Assembly (NCBI GenBank): GCA_039589195.1
Contig: JBDHHV010000020.1
Location: 1-36,351 of the forward strand
Source: JBDHAC01 sp039589195
Lineage (GTDB): Bacteria > Gemmatimonadota > Gemmatimonadetes > Palauibacterales > Palauibacteraceae
Length of the DNA stretch: 36,351 nt
Reading direction: 5' to 3'
The notes under the pieces are model-generated. The model was not told where the DNA came from and searched no databases. It saw only the letters and a list, made by a program, of their open reading frames with translations. Below are positions 7,477 to 16,132 of this stretch, in pieces; the stretch's first letter is position 1; each line of letters starts with the position of its first letter. The position numbers and the translations under genes were made by a program.

Positions 7477-10185
7477 ATGGCTCCCGGGTTCGACAGTCTC
7501 AAAGTGGCGCTGGCCGATCGTTACGCGATCGAGAGCGAGATCGGTGAGGGTGGTATGGCGACCGTCTACCTGGCCCGCGACCTCAAGCACAACCGTAGTG
7601 TCGCGGTCAAGGTCCTGAGACCCGAACTGGCCGCCGTCCTCGGGGGAGAGCGGTTTCTCACCGAGATTCAAACGACGGCAAACCTTCAACACCCACACAT
7701 CCTTCCGCTGTTCGATTCCGGCGAGACGGATGGATTCCTTTTCTACGTCATGCCGTTCGTAGAAGGAGAGTCGCTCGGCGAGCTGTTGGATCGCGAGAAG
7801 CAACTCCCGGTCGAAGAGGCTGTGCGTATCGCCAAAGCGGTCGCCTCGGCTTTGGACTACGCACACCGGCACGACGTCATCCACCGCGACATCAAGCCGG
7901 AGAACATCTTGCTCCACGACGGCGAGCCCGTCGTGGCCGATTTCGGGATCGCGCTGGCGGTATCGGCAGCTGGCGGGGGCCGGTTGACCGAGACGGGACT
8001 GAGCCTCGGAACGCCGCATTACATGAGCCCCGAGCAGGCCACGGCGGACCGCAGTCTGACGGCGCGCAGCGACGTGTACAGCCTGGGCTGTGTGCTGTAC
8101 GAGATGCTCACTGGAGATCCCCCCCACACCGGACCGACCGCGCAGGCGATCCTGATGCGGATCCTCACCGAACAGCCTCGCCCGGTCACCGACGTGCGCC
8201 GGTCCGTCCCGGCTCACATCGCGGGCGCGGTGGCGAGAGCGATCGAGAAGCTTCCCGCCGACCGCTTCGAGAGCGCGAGCGAGCTCGCGCAGAAGCTCGA
8301 CGACACGACCTTCCGCTATGCGACCCTCGCCTCCGGGGCTCCGTCGGAGCTCCATGACGGACCCGTCGCGGTAGCACCCGCCGGGACGTCGGCCAGGTCA
8401 TGGCTCCGCGACGTGCGGTCTGTGGCGGTGTTGGCAACGCTCGCCGTAACGCTGATCGCCGTGGCGCTATTTGCCGTGCGGCAGGCGTCTGAACCGGCAC
8501 CGGTGAACGACCGGGTGATCACCCGCTTCGGGTTCGGGCTGGGCGACCTCACGCCCCCAACGGACATCGCGATCTCCCCGGATGGATCGCTGATCGTGTT
8601 CGCGGCTAGTGAAGTCGGGGAGGGCTCATCCCGGCTCTACCTGCGGCGGGCGGAGGAGCTGACGATCCAGCCGATCCCCAACACGGAGGGGGCGTCACAC
8701 CCATTCTTCTCCCCCGATGGACGCTGGATTGGGTTCGTCGCCAACTTACAGGAGCTACGGCGAATCCCTACCGAGGGCGGTCGATCACTCCTGATCACGA
8801 GCCAGACCCCGTTCATCCGCGATCCCGACTGGGGTGCTGAGGGCTCGATCGTGTTCTGGGGATTCTCGGGTCTTTACACGGTGCCGTTCACCGGCGGCGA
8901 TGCGGATCAGATATACGAGAGCGGCCCGCTGGCGGCCCGCTATCCCCACTTGCTTCCCGGAAGTCGCGCGGTCCTGTTCACGCAGAGTTCGGTCGCGGAT
9001 ACCGACGGCGAGATCCGTGCGCTCGATCTGGGGTCGGGAGAGGTGACGTCGGTGCTGCCGGGAGGCGCAAGTCCCCAGTATGTCGAGCCGGGCTATCTCT
9101 TGTTCGGGACGGGCGAGCAAGCCCTCTTTGCGGCGCCGTTCGATCTGGAGCGGTTGGAGGTCGTGGGGCCCTCGACCCCCGCGCTCGATCAAGTGACGGT
9201 CGACCTCTCTAACGATGGCGGCGGGACCCACTTCGCCCTCTCTGCCGCCGGCACGGCCGTGTTTACGTCGGCCCCCGCACTGACCAACGCCGCCCGCCTC
9301 GTCGTCCTGTCGCTGGATGGTACGGAGATCCCGATCCCCCTGCCTCCCGATGAGTACGGAGCCCCACGCTTCAGCCCGGACGGTCGGAAGATCTCGTTCG
9401 AGGTCAAGGGGGAGGTCTGGATCTACGATCTGATAACTGGCAGCAGGGATCTAATCGCCACCGGGGATGCCAGCATGAACGCGCTCTGGTCGAACAGCGG
9501 CTCCCTCATCGCGTTTACTCGCGTAACCGATGGTGGGCGCAACCACATCGCGATTCGACCAACGGACCTTAGCGCACCGGCCCGAGACCTCACCGTGTTG
9601 AGTGGTGGTTTCTCGGCCGCGTGGGCCTGGACCCCTGATGACTCGAGACTCGTGCTGCAGACCGGGACGCCGACCACGAGGTCGGACATCTCCGTGCTCG
9701 ATGTGGAGTCACCCGCCGAGGTCGTGCCCTACCTTCGGTCCGAGTGGATCGAGAACGCCCCAAACCTCTCCCCGAACGGGCGCTGGGTCGCGTACGAATC
9801 CAACGAGGAAGGCCCGAACGAGGTATACGTCCGCGCCTTCCCGGAGCCCGGGGCCCGTCACAAGGTCTCGTTGAGCGGCGGGATCGGGGCGCGCTGGTCA
9901 AGGGACGGGCGCTCGATCATGTACCGGGACGGTGATACGGTGATGCTCGCCGAGGTCCGGACGGACACGACTTTCGAGGTGATCTCCCGACGAGCGTTGT
10001 TCGTGGGCCCCTATCGGGGACACGATCTTCACCCTGAAGGTGACAGGCTCCTCGCGTACCGGGTCGCTCAGGAGAACGAGGCCACCCAGACGGGAACCGA
10101 CGGCTCGGCTCGGGTCTTCGTGGTCGTGAACTGGCTGGAGGAGCTTCGGGCGAGGCTCTCGCCCACGTCAGGCAGTCCGCCCTAA
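7477..10185 (+). CDS. Serine/threonine protein kinase with TolB/PD40 propeller (paralogue 3)
   Basis: 902 residues with the same layout as its neighbours. The kinase domain has GEGGMATV (24-31), K45, HRDIKPEN (136-143) and DFG (155-157). The activation segment ends in SPEQ, and L-P-A-D-R-F marks the end of the domain. The membrane helix is at about 315-335, followed by a propeller of about 550 residues with SPDGR-type repeats and the terminal V-N-W-L-E-E-L motif. The start MAPGFDSLK differs from the MSD starts of the other three, and the upstream promoter-like element they share is absent here, so this copy is probably regulated differently. The protein is intact, with all catalytic residues present. 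Ligand and targets cannot be read from the sequence. Confidence 0.93.
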   Translation: MAPGFDSLKVALADRYAIESEIGEGGMATVYLARDLKHNRSVAVKVLRPELAAVLGGERFLTEIQTTANLQHPHILPLFDSGETDGFLFYVMPFVEGESLGELLDREKQLPVEEAVRIAKAVASALDYAHRHDVIHRDIKPENILLHDGEPVVADFGIALAVSAAGGGRLTETGLSLGTPHYMSPEQATADRSLTARSDVYSLGCVLYEMLTGDPPHTGPTAQAILMRILTEQPRPVTDVRRSVPAHIAGAVARAIEKLPADRFESASELAQKLDDTTFRYATLASGAPSELHDGPVAVAPAGTSARSWLRDVRSVAVLATLAVTLIAVALFAVRQASEPAPVNDRVITRFGFGLGDLTPPTDIAISPDGSLIVFAASEVGEGSSRLYLRRAEELTIQPIPNTEGASHPFFSPDGRWIGFVANLQELRRIPTEGGRSLLITSQTPFIRDPDWGAEGSIVFWGFSGLYTVPFTGGDADQIYESGPLAARYPHLLPGSRAVLFTQSSVADTDGEIRALDLGSGEVTSVLPGGASPQYVEPGYLLFGTGEQALFAAPFDLERLEVVGPSTPALDQVTVDLSNDGGGTHFALSAAGTAVFTSAPALTNAARLVVLSLDGTEIPIPLPPDEYGAPRFSPDGRKISFEVKGEVWIYDLITGSRDLIATGDASMNALWSNSGSLIAFTRVTDGGRNHIAIRPTDLSAPARDLTVLSGGFSAAWAWTPDDSRLVLQTGTPTTRSDISVLDVESPAEVVPYLRSEWIENAPNLSPNGRWVAYESNEEGPNEVYVRAFPEPGARHKVSLSGGIGARWSRDGRSIMYRDGDTVMLAEVRTDTTFEVISRRALFVGPYRGHDLHPEGDRLLAYRVAQENEATQTGTDGSARVFVVVNWLEELRARLSPTSGSPP

Positions 10186-10297
10186 GCCTCGGCCGCCCCA
10201 CCCGGGCGGGTGCGGGCGAGTCGAGTGCTCGGGCTCCACGACCGAGCAAATGACCGAAGATCGCGCGCGTGCGCGACCCGCTTGATGTGCTCGACGC

Positions 10298-10330
10298 GTA
10301 GCGGCCCGAACGCGGCCCGCGCATCTTCCG
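10298..10330 (+). promoter_or_regulatory. Promoter-like element of kinase gene 4, probably leaderless
   Basis: GTAGCGG (10298-10304), 17 bases, CATCTTCCG (10322-10330), then four bases to the ATG at 10335. Boxes and distances equal those before kinase genes 1 and 2. There is no Shine-Dalgarno sequence before the ATG. Confidence 0.5.
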
Positions 10331-10334
10331 GGCC

Positions 10335-12980
10335 ATGTCTGACTCGATCACTCGCCTCGAGGCTGCCCTCGCTGACCGCTACCAGATCGAGCGCGAAGTC
10401 GGTCAGGGCGGCATGGCGACCGTGTACTTGGCCAAGGACCTGAAGCACGAGCGCCTGGTGGCGATCAAGGTCCTCAAGCCGGAGCTCGCTGCCGTGATCG
10501 GGGCCGAGCGGTTCTTGGGAGAGATCAAGACGACCGCGAACCTCCAGCATCCGCACATTCTGCCGCTGTTCGACTCGGGCCAGGTCGATTCGTTCCTCTA
10601 CTTCGTGATGCCCTACGTGGAGGGCGAGACTCTGCGCGACAAGCTCGACCGCGAGAAGCAGCTGTCGATCGACCAAGCGGTGAGGATCGCCACGGAGGTG
10701 GCCGAGGCCCTCGATTATGCGCACGGCCGGGGGGTGATCCACCGTGACATCAAACCCGCGAATATCCTCCTTCACGAGGGCCGGGTCCTGGTGGCAGACT
10801 TCGGGATCGCGCTCGCCGTGCAGCAGGCAGGCGGGACGCGCCTAACCGAGACAGGGCTCTCCGTTGGCACGCCACAGTACATGTCGCCGGAGCAGGCGAC
10901 AGGGGACCGGGAGCTGGACGGCCGAAGCGACCTTTACTCGCTGGGCTGCGTCCTGTACGAGATGCTCGCGGCAGACCCACCTCACACGGGGTCAACGGCT
11001 CAGGCGATCTTCGCGAAGGTACTCACGGACGAGCCGCGACGGCTGACCGAGCTCAGAGATACCGTCCCGGACCACATCGAAGCCGCGGTGCACTCCGTCC
11101 TGCAGAAGCTCCCGGCCGACCGCGTCCCCAACGGAGCCCGGTTCGCCGAAATGGTATCGGGTCAAGTCGCGCCGCCCTCCTCCAACGTGCCGGCCGCAGC
11201 CTCATCTGGATACAGGTGGCGCGAGAGGCTGGTCTGGGCAGCCGCCCTGGTTGCGGTCCTCCTAGTAGCGATGCTCGGACGAGTTAACGACGCTGAGAAT
11301 CCGGTTGTCAAACGCCTGACGCTGACCCTTCCCGACTCCGCGCCCATGGCCTTCATCGGTGCGGCCGCATTGGGGAATGGCCGGCGGGCGTTCGCGGTCT
11401 CCGACGATGGATCCACGCTGGTGTACGTTGGCGTGCGCGATGGGGTCGCACGCTTGTATGTGCGTCCCATCGACTCCTTCGAAGCCCGTGAACTCCCTCA
11501 GACCGAAGGCGCGTTCGGGCCGTTCTTCTCCCCGAACGGGCTTTGGATCGCCTTCTTCGTGGGCAACGAGCTGAGGAAGGTTCGGGTCGACGGTGGTGCG
11601 CCGCTCCCGGTTGCCCTGGCTCCCAACTCGACGGGCGGTGACTGGGCCGAGGACGGCACGATCGTCTTCGCGACTGGTGAGGGGGACCTCCTCGAGCGTG
11701 TGTCCGAAGAAGGAGGCGCTGTGCGGACGGTCGCGAGTGCAAGCAGCGATTGGGGTGAAGAATACGCTTGGCCGCAGGTGCTGTCGGTTACGGACGAGGT
11801 GCTGGTCAGCAACGGAGAGGGGGGGATCTGGTTGGTGGACCTCGCGACCGGCGAATCGCGCGAAGTGAGCGAGGAGGCGAGTGAAGCGCGATACCTCCCT
11901 TCGGGCCACATAGTCCTCGTTCGCGGCTCCGCAATGTACGCAGCTCGATTCGATCTCGAACGCGGGCGGATCACAGGTCCGACCGTTCCGGTGCTGACCG
12001 GCCTGCGAGGCGAGATCTATGGACAGGGCCAGTGGGACGTCACGCTGGACGGCACTCTCTTCTTCGCGACCGGAATCGCGGTCGCCGAGAATCCATTGAC
12101 CTGGGTTTCCCCTGGCCGCGCCCGGGAGCTGCTCGAACTCCCCACGCGGTATCGCGGGACGTTCGAGCTGTCGCCTTCCGGCGATCGACTCGCTGTGGTG
12201 GAAGAGGCACAGGGTCGAGCTCAAGTCTGGGTGTACGATCTGGCAACCGGTCGGCCACAACAGGTGACGCGCGGAGAGCACAGCCAAGGCCCCCTCGCCT
12301 GGTCGCCCGACGGGAGCGAGATCCTGTTCCATGAGGTCGTAACTTCGGACCGGAGTTCTTCGGTCACGGTTTACGCCCAGCGTGCCGACGGCGGATCGGG
12401 TCGGCAGCTGCTGACCGACGTCGTTGGTGCGGAGGGAGCCTCCTCCTGGTCCGCGGGTGGGCTCCTCGGAGTGCGTCTCGGGGACAGCCTCGCCGTCGTC
12501 GACGTCTCGGGGGAGGTCACGCCCATCCCGGAAACCGATGCTTCGAGCTGGGGTCTCGTAATCTCGCCCAAGGGCGACGCGGTAGCGTACACGTCCCAGC
12601 GAACGGGCGAGTACCACAACTACGTGCAGCCATTCCCACCGACCGGGGAGGTTCGCCAAGTGTCTCTGGCGGGTGGTGCGGAGGAGCCCCGGTGGTCGAC
12701 CAGTGGCGACCGCCTCTTCTACCGCAACGGGCAGCGCATTCTAGTCGTCGGCGTGCAGACCGACCCGACGCTCTCCATCGGGGCGCCAGAGGTATTCTAT
12801 GAGGGTGACTTCGTCAACGTCGGCGGTCGCTCTTACGACATTCTGTCCGACGAGGAACGCGCGCTGGTCATCGACGGCGGCGCGGCGGCGACGACGATGC
12901 TCAACGTCGTCCAAGGGTGGTTGGCGGAGGTCGAGCGGCTGATCGAAGAGGCCGGGGGCTCGGACGCAGGGGGCGGCTAA
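10335..12980 (+). CDS. Serine/threonine protein kinase with TolB/PD40 propeller (paralogue 4)
   Basis: 881 residues. The kinase domain has the glycine loop GQGGMATV (24-31), K45, HRDIKPAN (136-143) and DFG (155-157), all intact. A membrane helix at about 299-315 is followed by a periplasmic propeller with motifs such as SPNGLWIAFF and SPDGSEILF and a terminal V-Q-G-W-L-A-E-V motif. The start is the ATG of MSDSITRLEAALADRY, which aligns with paralogues 1 and 2. It lies 149 bases after kinase 3 and has its own promoter-like element. A hairpin follows 22 bases after the stop. Together with the other three it forms a tandem family, probably from local duplication followed by divergence of the sensor part. 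Confidence 0.93.
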   Translation: MSDSITRLEAALADRYQIEREVGQGGMATVYLAKDLKHERLVAIKVLKPELAAVIGAERFLGEIKTTANLQHPHILPLFDSGQVDSFLYFVMPYVEGETLRDKLDREKQLSIDQAVRIATEVAEALDYAHGRGVIHRDIKPANILLHEGRVLVADFGIALAVQQAGGTRLTETGLSVGTPQYMSPEQATGDRELDGRSDLYSLGCVLYEMLAADPPHTGSTAQAIFAKVLTDEPRRLTELRDTVPDHIEAAVHSVLQKLPADRVPNGARFAEMVSGQVAPPSSNVPAAASSGYRWRERLVWAAALVAVLLVAMLGRVNDAENPVVKRLTLTLPDSAPMAFIGAAALGNGRRAFAVSDDGSTLVYVGVRDGVARLYVRPIDSFEARELPQTEGAFGPFFSPNGLWIAFFVGNELRKVRVDGGAPLPVALAPNSTGGDWAEDGTIVFATGEGDLLERVSEEGGAVRTVASASSDWGEEYAWPQVLSVTDEVLVSNGEGGIWLVDLATGESREVSEEASEARYLPSGHIVLVRGSAMYAARFDLERGRITGPTVPVLTGLRGEIYGQGQWDVTLDGTLFFATGIAVAENPLTWVSPGRARELLELPTRYRGTFELSPSGDRLAVVEEAQGRAQVWVYDLATGRPQQVTRGEHSQGPLAWSPDGSEILFHEVVTSDRSSSVTVYAQRADGGSGRQLLTDVVGAEGASSWSAGGLLGVRLGDSLAVVDVSGEVTPIPETDASSWGLVISPKGDAVAYTSQRTGEYHNYVQPFPPTGEVRQVSLAGGAEEPRWSTSGDRLFYRNGQRILVVGVQTDPTLSIGAPEVFYEGDFVNVGGRSYDILSDEERALVIDGGAAATTMLNVVQGWLAEVERLIEEAGGSDAGGG

Positions 12981-13001
12981 GGTACACCCGGCCCAGATGC
13001 A

Positions 13002-13029
13002 CGAAAGCCCGCATGGTTGTGGGCTTTCG
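13002..13029 (+). terminator. Hairpin after kinase gene 4, likely terminator
   Basis: CGAAAGCCC (13002-13010) pairs perfectly with GGGCTTTCG (13021-13029) around a 10-base loop. It starts 22 bases after the stop codon. No T-run follows, so termination efficiency is uncertain. Confidence 0.6.
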
Positions 13030-13048
13030 GCTAGTCGGGGCGGCGAGC

Positions 13049-13115
13049 TTCGGGGAGCTTGCGACGAGCGAGGACCGCGTCAGCGGCCGCAGCTCTCACT
13101 CGCGACCTCCTGAAC
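13049..13115 (-). repeat. GC-rich insert plus tRNA variable/anticodon-arm fragment, copy b2
   Basis: TTCGGGG at 13049, then AGCGAGGACCGCG, CAGCGGCCGCAGCTCT and ACCTCCTGAAC. This is homologous to 15834-15903, where the same insert interrupts a tRNA-Arg-like fragment. It shows that the insert and the tRNA piece travel together as a small repeat. It lies in the 497-base gap between kinase 4 and the amidohydrolase, a gap for which I support no gene. Confidence 0.5.
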
Positions 13116-13150
13116 CCCATTCAACTGCTCCCCGCGCCAAGAAACAGACG

Positions 13151-13176
13151 CCGTGGACCCCATATGGACCCCACGG
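13151..13176. repeat. Dyad with inner palindrome CCATATGG
   Basis: CCGTGG (13151-13156) and CCACGG (13171-13176) are symmetric about the same centre as CCATATGG (13160-13167). The stretch also holds the 11-base-period direct repeat TGGACCCCA. It sits next to a tRNA fragment. A similar period-12 repeat (TTACCCCA, TTGCCCCA) lies at 35686-35705 near another tRNA fragment. Confidence 0.45.
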
Positions 13177-13201
13177 CGGTCTGGAAACTGCGGATTGTCA
13201 A

Positions 13202-13218
13202 TGCGCCCGGGAGGATTC
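13202..13218 (-). repeat. tRNA-Arg-like 3'-end fragment, copy b
   Basis: TGCGCCCGGGAGGATTC matches the acceptor and T-arm end of the tRNA-like fragments at 15820 and 35536 with one change. The similarity stops exactly where copy c is interrupted and continues with GGGGAGCGAGC, the same type of junction. Confidence 0.5.
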
Positions 13219-13477
13219 GGGGAGCGAGCTTCAACGATACCTCTAGGACTCTTTCGTATCCCCGCGTCTCCGCACGTTCGTGACTCGATGTGACTGCCAA
13301 TTCGAGAGCTTCTGGCCCGACTGAGACTCGACTCCCATTAGGCTGTCGGAACCCCGTCGAGGAGGTTGTTGATCATCACCGTGATGGAGCTGGCGGGTCG
13401 CTGACGCCCTTGAGGACTACGGATCGCTCGAGTAGGGTTCGTGAGTCTCTTGAGCTCGGCGACACGGGAGGTACTCA

Positions 13478-15769
13478 ATGATTCGCTGGCTCGCCGGCTC
13501 GGTCGTGTTTGCGTCCCTGATCGGTGGCGGTCCGACCGGCCTGAATGGTCAGCCCACGGGCCAGACGGCGATCGTCGGCGTCACGATCGTTGACGTGACG
13601 GCGGGTGAGCTACGGCCCGGGATGACCGTCGTCATCTCGGGCGATCGGATCGCCGCGGTCGGCCGAGCGGATGCCGTGGACGTTCCGCCGGGAGCGACCC
13701 TGCTTCCCGGCGAGGGTCGCTTCCTGATCCCCGGCCTCTGGGACATGCATATCCACTACAGCGGCCGTGCGCGCCAGTTCGACCTGCCCCTCTACATCGC
13801 GAACGGGGTTACCGGCGTCCGCGACATGTCGGGTGACTGCGAGACCCCTTGCGTCGGTTATCCGAGCCTCGAAACCCGGCGCGGGTGGAGGGCCGAGATT
13901 GAGACAGGAGCGCTGGTCGGCCCGCGCGTCATCGCTTCCAGCATGCTGTTCGATGGACCGGCGCCCATGTGGCCCACCTCCTATGCCCTCACGGACGCGA
14001 ACGAAGGACGAGCGAAGGTTCACCGAGCTCGAGCCCGCGGAGCTGACTTCCTCAAGATCTACGGGATGCCGAAAGGCGTCTACCTCGCCGTTCTCGACGA
14101 GGCGCACTCGATCGGCATGGATGCGGTCGGACACGTGCCTGCCGGCGTGACCGTCGCGGAAGCCTCTGCGGCCGGGCAGAAGAGTTGGGAGCACTTCGAC
14201 GGGACCGAGCTCCTGTCCTGTTCCTCGCGTCGGGGGGCGGCGGAGCGGCTGCGCGCGGCCTATCGGGACGATCGGTCCCGCGAAGCGCTCGACGCATACC
14301 GCCGGGTCCTCGTGGAGTCGTTCGATGAGGCTGCCTGCGCTCCCTTCTTCGAGCTCCTGAAGGAGAACGGAACCTGGCACGTCCCGACGCTGGCCTATTA
14401 CCTGTCGAGCTCACGGCCCGACGATGCCGTCGCCGCGACCGCCGAACGGGCGTCGTACCTCCCGTTCGTCCCATGGAGCAGTGGAGTGGAGGTGAGCGAC
14501 GAGCGGGAAGCCCTGATGCGGCGCTACTTCTCGCTGCGGCTCGCCTACGTCGGCGCGGCGCATCGAGCCGGTGCCGCGCTGCTCGCCGGCACCGATCCCT
14601 GGAACGAGCACGTGTCGGCGGGCTTCAGCCTGCACGACGAACTCGGACTTTTCGTGGAGGCGGGTCTGTCGCCGCTGGACGCGCTTCGAACCGCGACGTC
14701 CGCGCCCGCCGAATTCTTCGGGCGCGAACACGAGCTCGGCGCCATCAAGGCCGGATACCTCGCCGACCTCGTGCTGCTGGACGCGAACCCGGCCGAGGAC
14801 ATCGCCAACACTCGGCAGATCTCGGCGGTCGTCGCCAACGGCAGGGTATTCGATCGGGGTGCGCTCGAGGAGCTTCTGGCCGGCGTGGTCCGAGCCAAGG
14901 CGGACGCCGCGCTTCGGGGGCCCCGACCCGTCAACCGACTCGTCTGGATCGATCGTCGGGGCAATACGGAACCGGTGCCCGTCGAGCCGAGCGACTACAG
15001 GTTCCCTCGGCTCTCCCCGGATGGACGTCACGTCGCCTTTATGACGGTCCACGGCAGCGGAAGCAGCCACATCTGGCTCGCGGACCTGGCCACCGGCGAG
15101 CTGGAGCAGATGACGTTTGAAGGCACACGTAACTTTATTCCCGTTTGGTCTCTGGACGGCCGGTGGATCTACTTCGCCTCCGATCGAGGGGGTGATCCGG
15201 ACATCTGGAGAATGCCGAGCGACGGGTCGGGCTCGGCCGAGATCATCTATCAGGCCGCCGGTCCACAGGTTCCCGGTTCGATCTCCCCCGATGGAGCCTG
15301 GCTGGCGTTTGAAGGGAACTTCGCCGGGGAATCACAGAGCAGGGACATCGGGCTCGTCCCGTTGACCGGTGGCGGCGAGGCCCGATTGCTGACGGACACG
15401 CCGCGAGCCGGCGAGTGGGCACCCAGCATTTCTCCGGATGGGCGTTTCATCGCCTTCCATGCCTGGGAGGGCGGCATGGCTCAGGTGTACGTGCAGGAGA
15501 TTGCGACGGGGGAGCGCTGGGTGGTCTCGGCCGAGGAAGGCATCCCCGCACAGTCGCCGCTCTGGACGCGAGGGGGCGCCGAGATCGTGTTCATGCTGGG
15601 GAGCAGAGGGCAGGCACAACCCTTCGCCGTCGACGTTACGTACGGTCCGGAACCGTCCTTTTCTCCACCGCGGCAGATCTTCGAGCGGCCTCCCGGCGCG
15701 CGGGCGTACGACGTCACACCCGACGGCGAGCGCTTCCTGGTGGTGCAGGCCGTTCCGCAGGGGGAGTAA
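13478..15769 (+). CDS. Secreted amidohydrolase fused to a C-terminal PD40/TolB propeller
   Basis: 763 residues. An N-terminal signal peptide (about 1-25) precedes an imidazolonepropionase/prolidase-like amidohydrolase domain (about 30-465). Metal and catalytic residues are readable: H91 and H93 in the HxH motif after PGLWDM, K193 in F-L-K-I-Y-G, H219 and H239, and D373 in GTDPW. From about 485 a propeller follows that starts NRLVWIDRRGN and carries SPDGR blades, closely resembling the sensor part of the neighbouring kinases rather than an independent TolB. In many family members the propeller comes first; here it is last. The start has a good ribosome site (GGGAGG, 13466-13471). It probably hydrolyses a C-N bond in a peptide-like or cyclic substrate in the periplasm; the substrate is unknown. 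Confidence 0.9.
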   Translation: MIRWLAGSVVFASLIGGGPTGLNGQPTGQTAIVGVTIVDVTAGELRPGMTVVISGDRIAAVGRADAVDVPPGATLLPGEGRFLIPGLWDMHIHYSGRARQFDLPLYIANGVTGVRDMSGDCETPCVGYPSLETRRGWRAEIETGALVGPRVIASSMLFDGPAPMWPTSYALTDANEGRAKVHRARARGADFLKIYGMPKGVYLAVLDEAHSIGMDAVGHVPAGVTVAEASAAGQKSWEHFDGTELLSCSSRRGAAERLRAAYRDDRSREALDAYRRVLVESFDEAACAPFFELLKENGTWHVPTLAYYLSSSRPDDAVAATAERASYLPFVPWSSGVEVSDEREALMRRYFSLRLAYVGAAHRAGAALLAGTDPWNEHVSAGFSLHDELGLFVEAGLSPLDALRTATSAPAEFFGREHELGAIKAGYLADLVLLDANPAEDIANTRQISAVVANGRVFDRGALEELLAGVVRAKADAALRGPRPVNRLVWIDRRGNTEPVPVEPSDYRFPRLSPDGRHVAFMTVHGSGSSHIWLADLATGELEQMTFEGTRNFIPVWSLDGRWIYFASDRGGDPDIWRMPSDGSGSAEIIYQAAGPQVPGSISPDGAWLAFEGNFAGESQSRDIGLVPLTGGGEARLLTDTPRAGEWAPSISPDGRFIAFHAWEGGMAQVYVQEIATGERWVVSAEEGIPAQSPLWTRGGAEIVFMLGSRGQAQPFAVDVTYGPEPSFSPPRQIFERPPGARAYDVTPDGERFLVVQAVPQGE

Positions 15770-15819
15770 GCGCCCGAGCGGCCCACCGCGGGATTATTGC
15801 CCACATGCTGTTCGGGAAA

Positions 15820-15915
15820 TGCGCCCGGGAGAATTCGGGGCCGCAGCGAAGCAAGGCCAGCGAGGATCGCGAAGCGACCGCAGCTCTATCCCCAACCTCC
15901 TGATCCGTAGTCAGG
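15820..15915 (-). repeat. tRNA-Arg(ACG)-like 3' fragment split by a 52-base GC-rich insert, copy c
   Basis: Read on the minus strand, the complete anticodon arm CCTGA-CTACGGA-TCAGG (15915-15899), variable bases AGGTT, and half a T arm (15893-15889) are followed by an insert (15888-15837). The rest of the T loop and the acceptor strand CGGGCGC then A resume at 15836-15820. The 5' acceptor strand and D arm are missing, so it is not a working tRNA. The insert can fold (GGATCGC, GAA, GCGACC) and recurs at 13049-13096. The 363-base gap 15770-16132 holds no supported gene. Confidence 0.6.
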
Positions 15916-16132
15916 TCAGGAAGGGGCCTGTTTACAGTGTTCTCCCCTACGTTTCAGGGACTTGTACCGTATTCTCCGGTAGAGTCTCGGCCCCGATACC
16001 CGAGAATCCTGTACTCAAACTCGTACGAGGTCTCGTCCAGCCCCACCCAACTGACCCGTCCTCGCGGTACTCGTCTCGACCGACCGCTACAGCTTAGACG
16101 CCCAACTGCACTGGTTGCACCGGCATGCCAGA

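Noticed and set aside
10261..10276. Hairpin TCGCGC-GCGT-GCGCGA after kinase 3 as terminator
   Set aside because: Short, no T-run, and in a CG-repeat stretch where such pairing is expected by chance.
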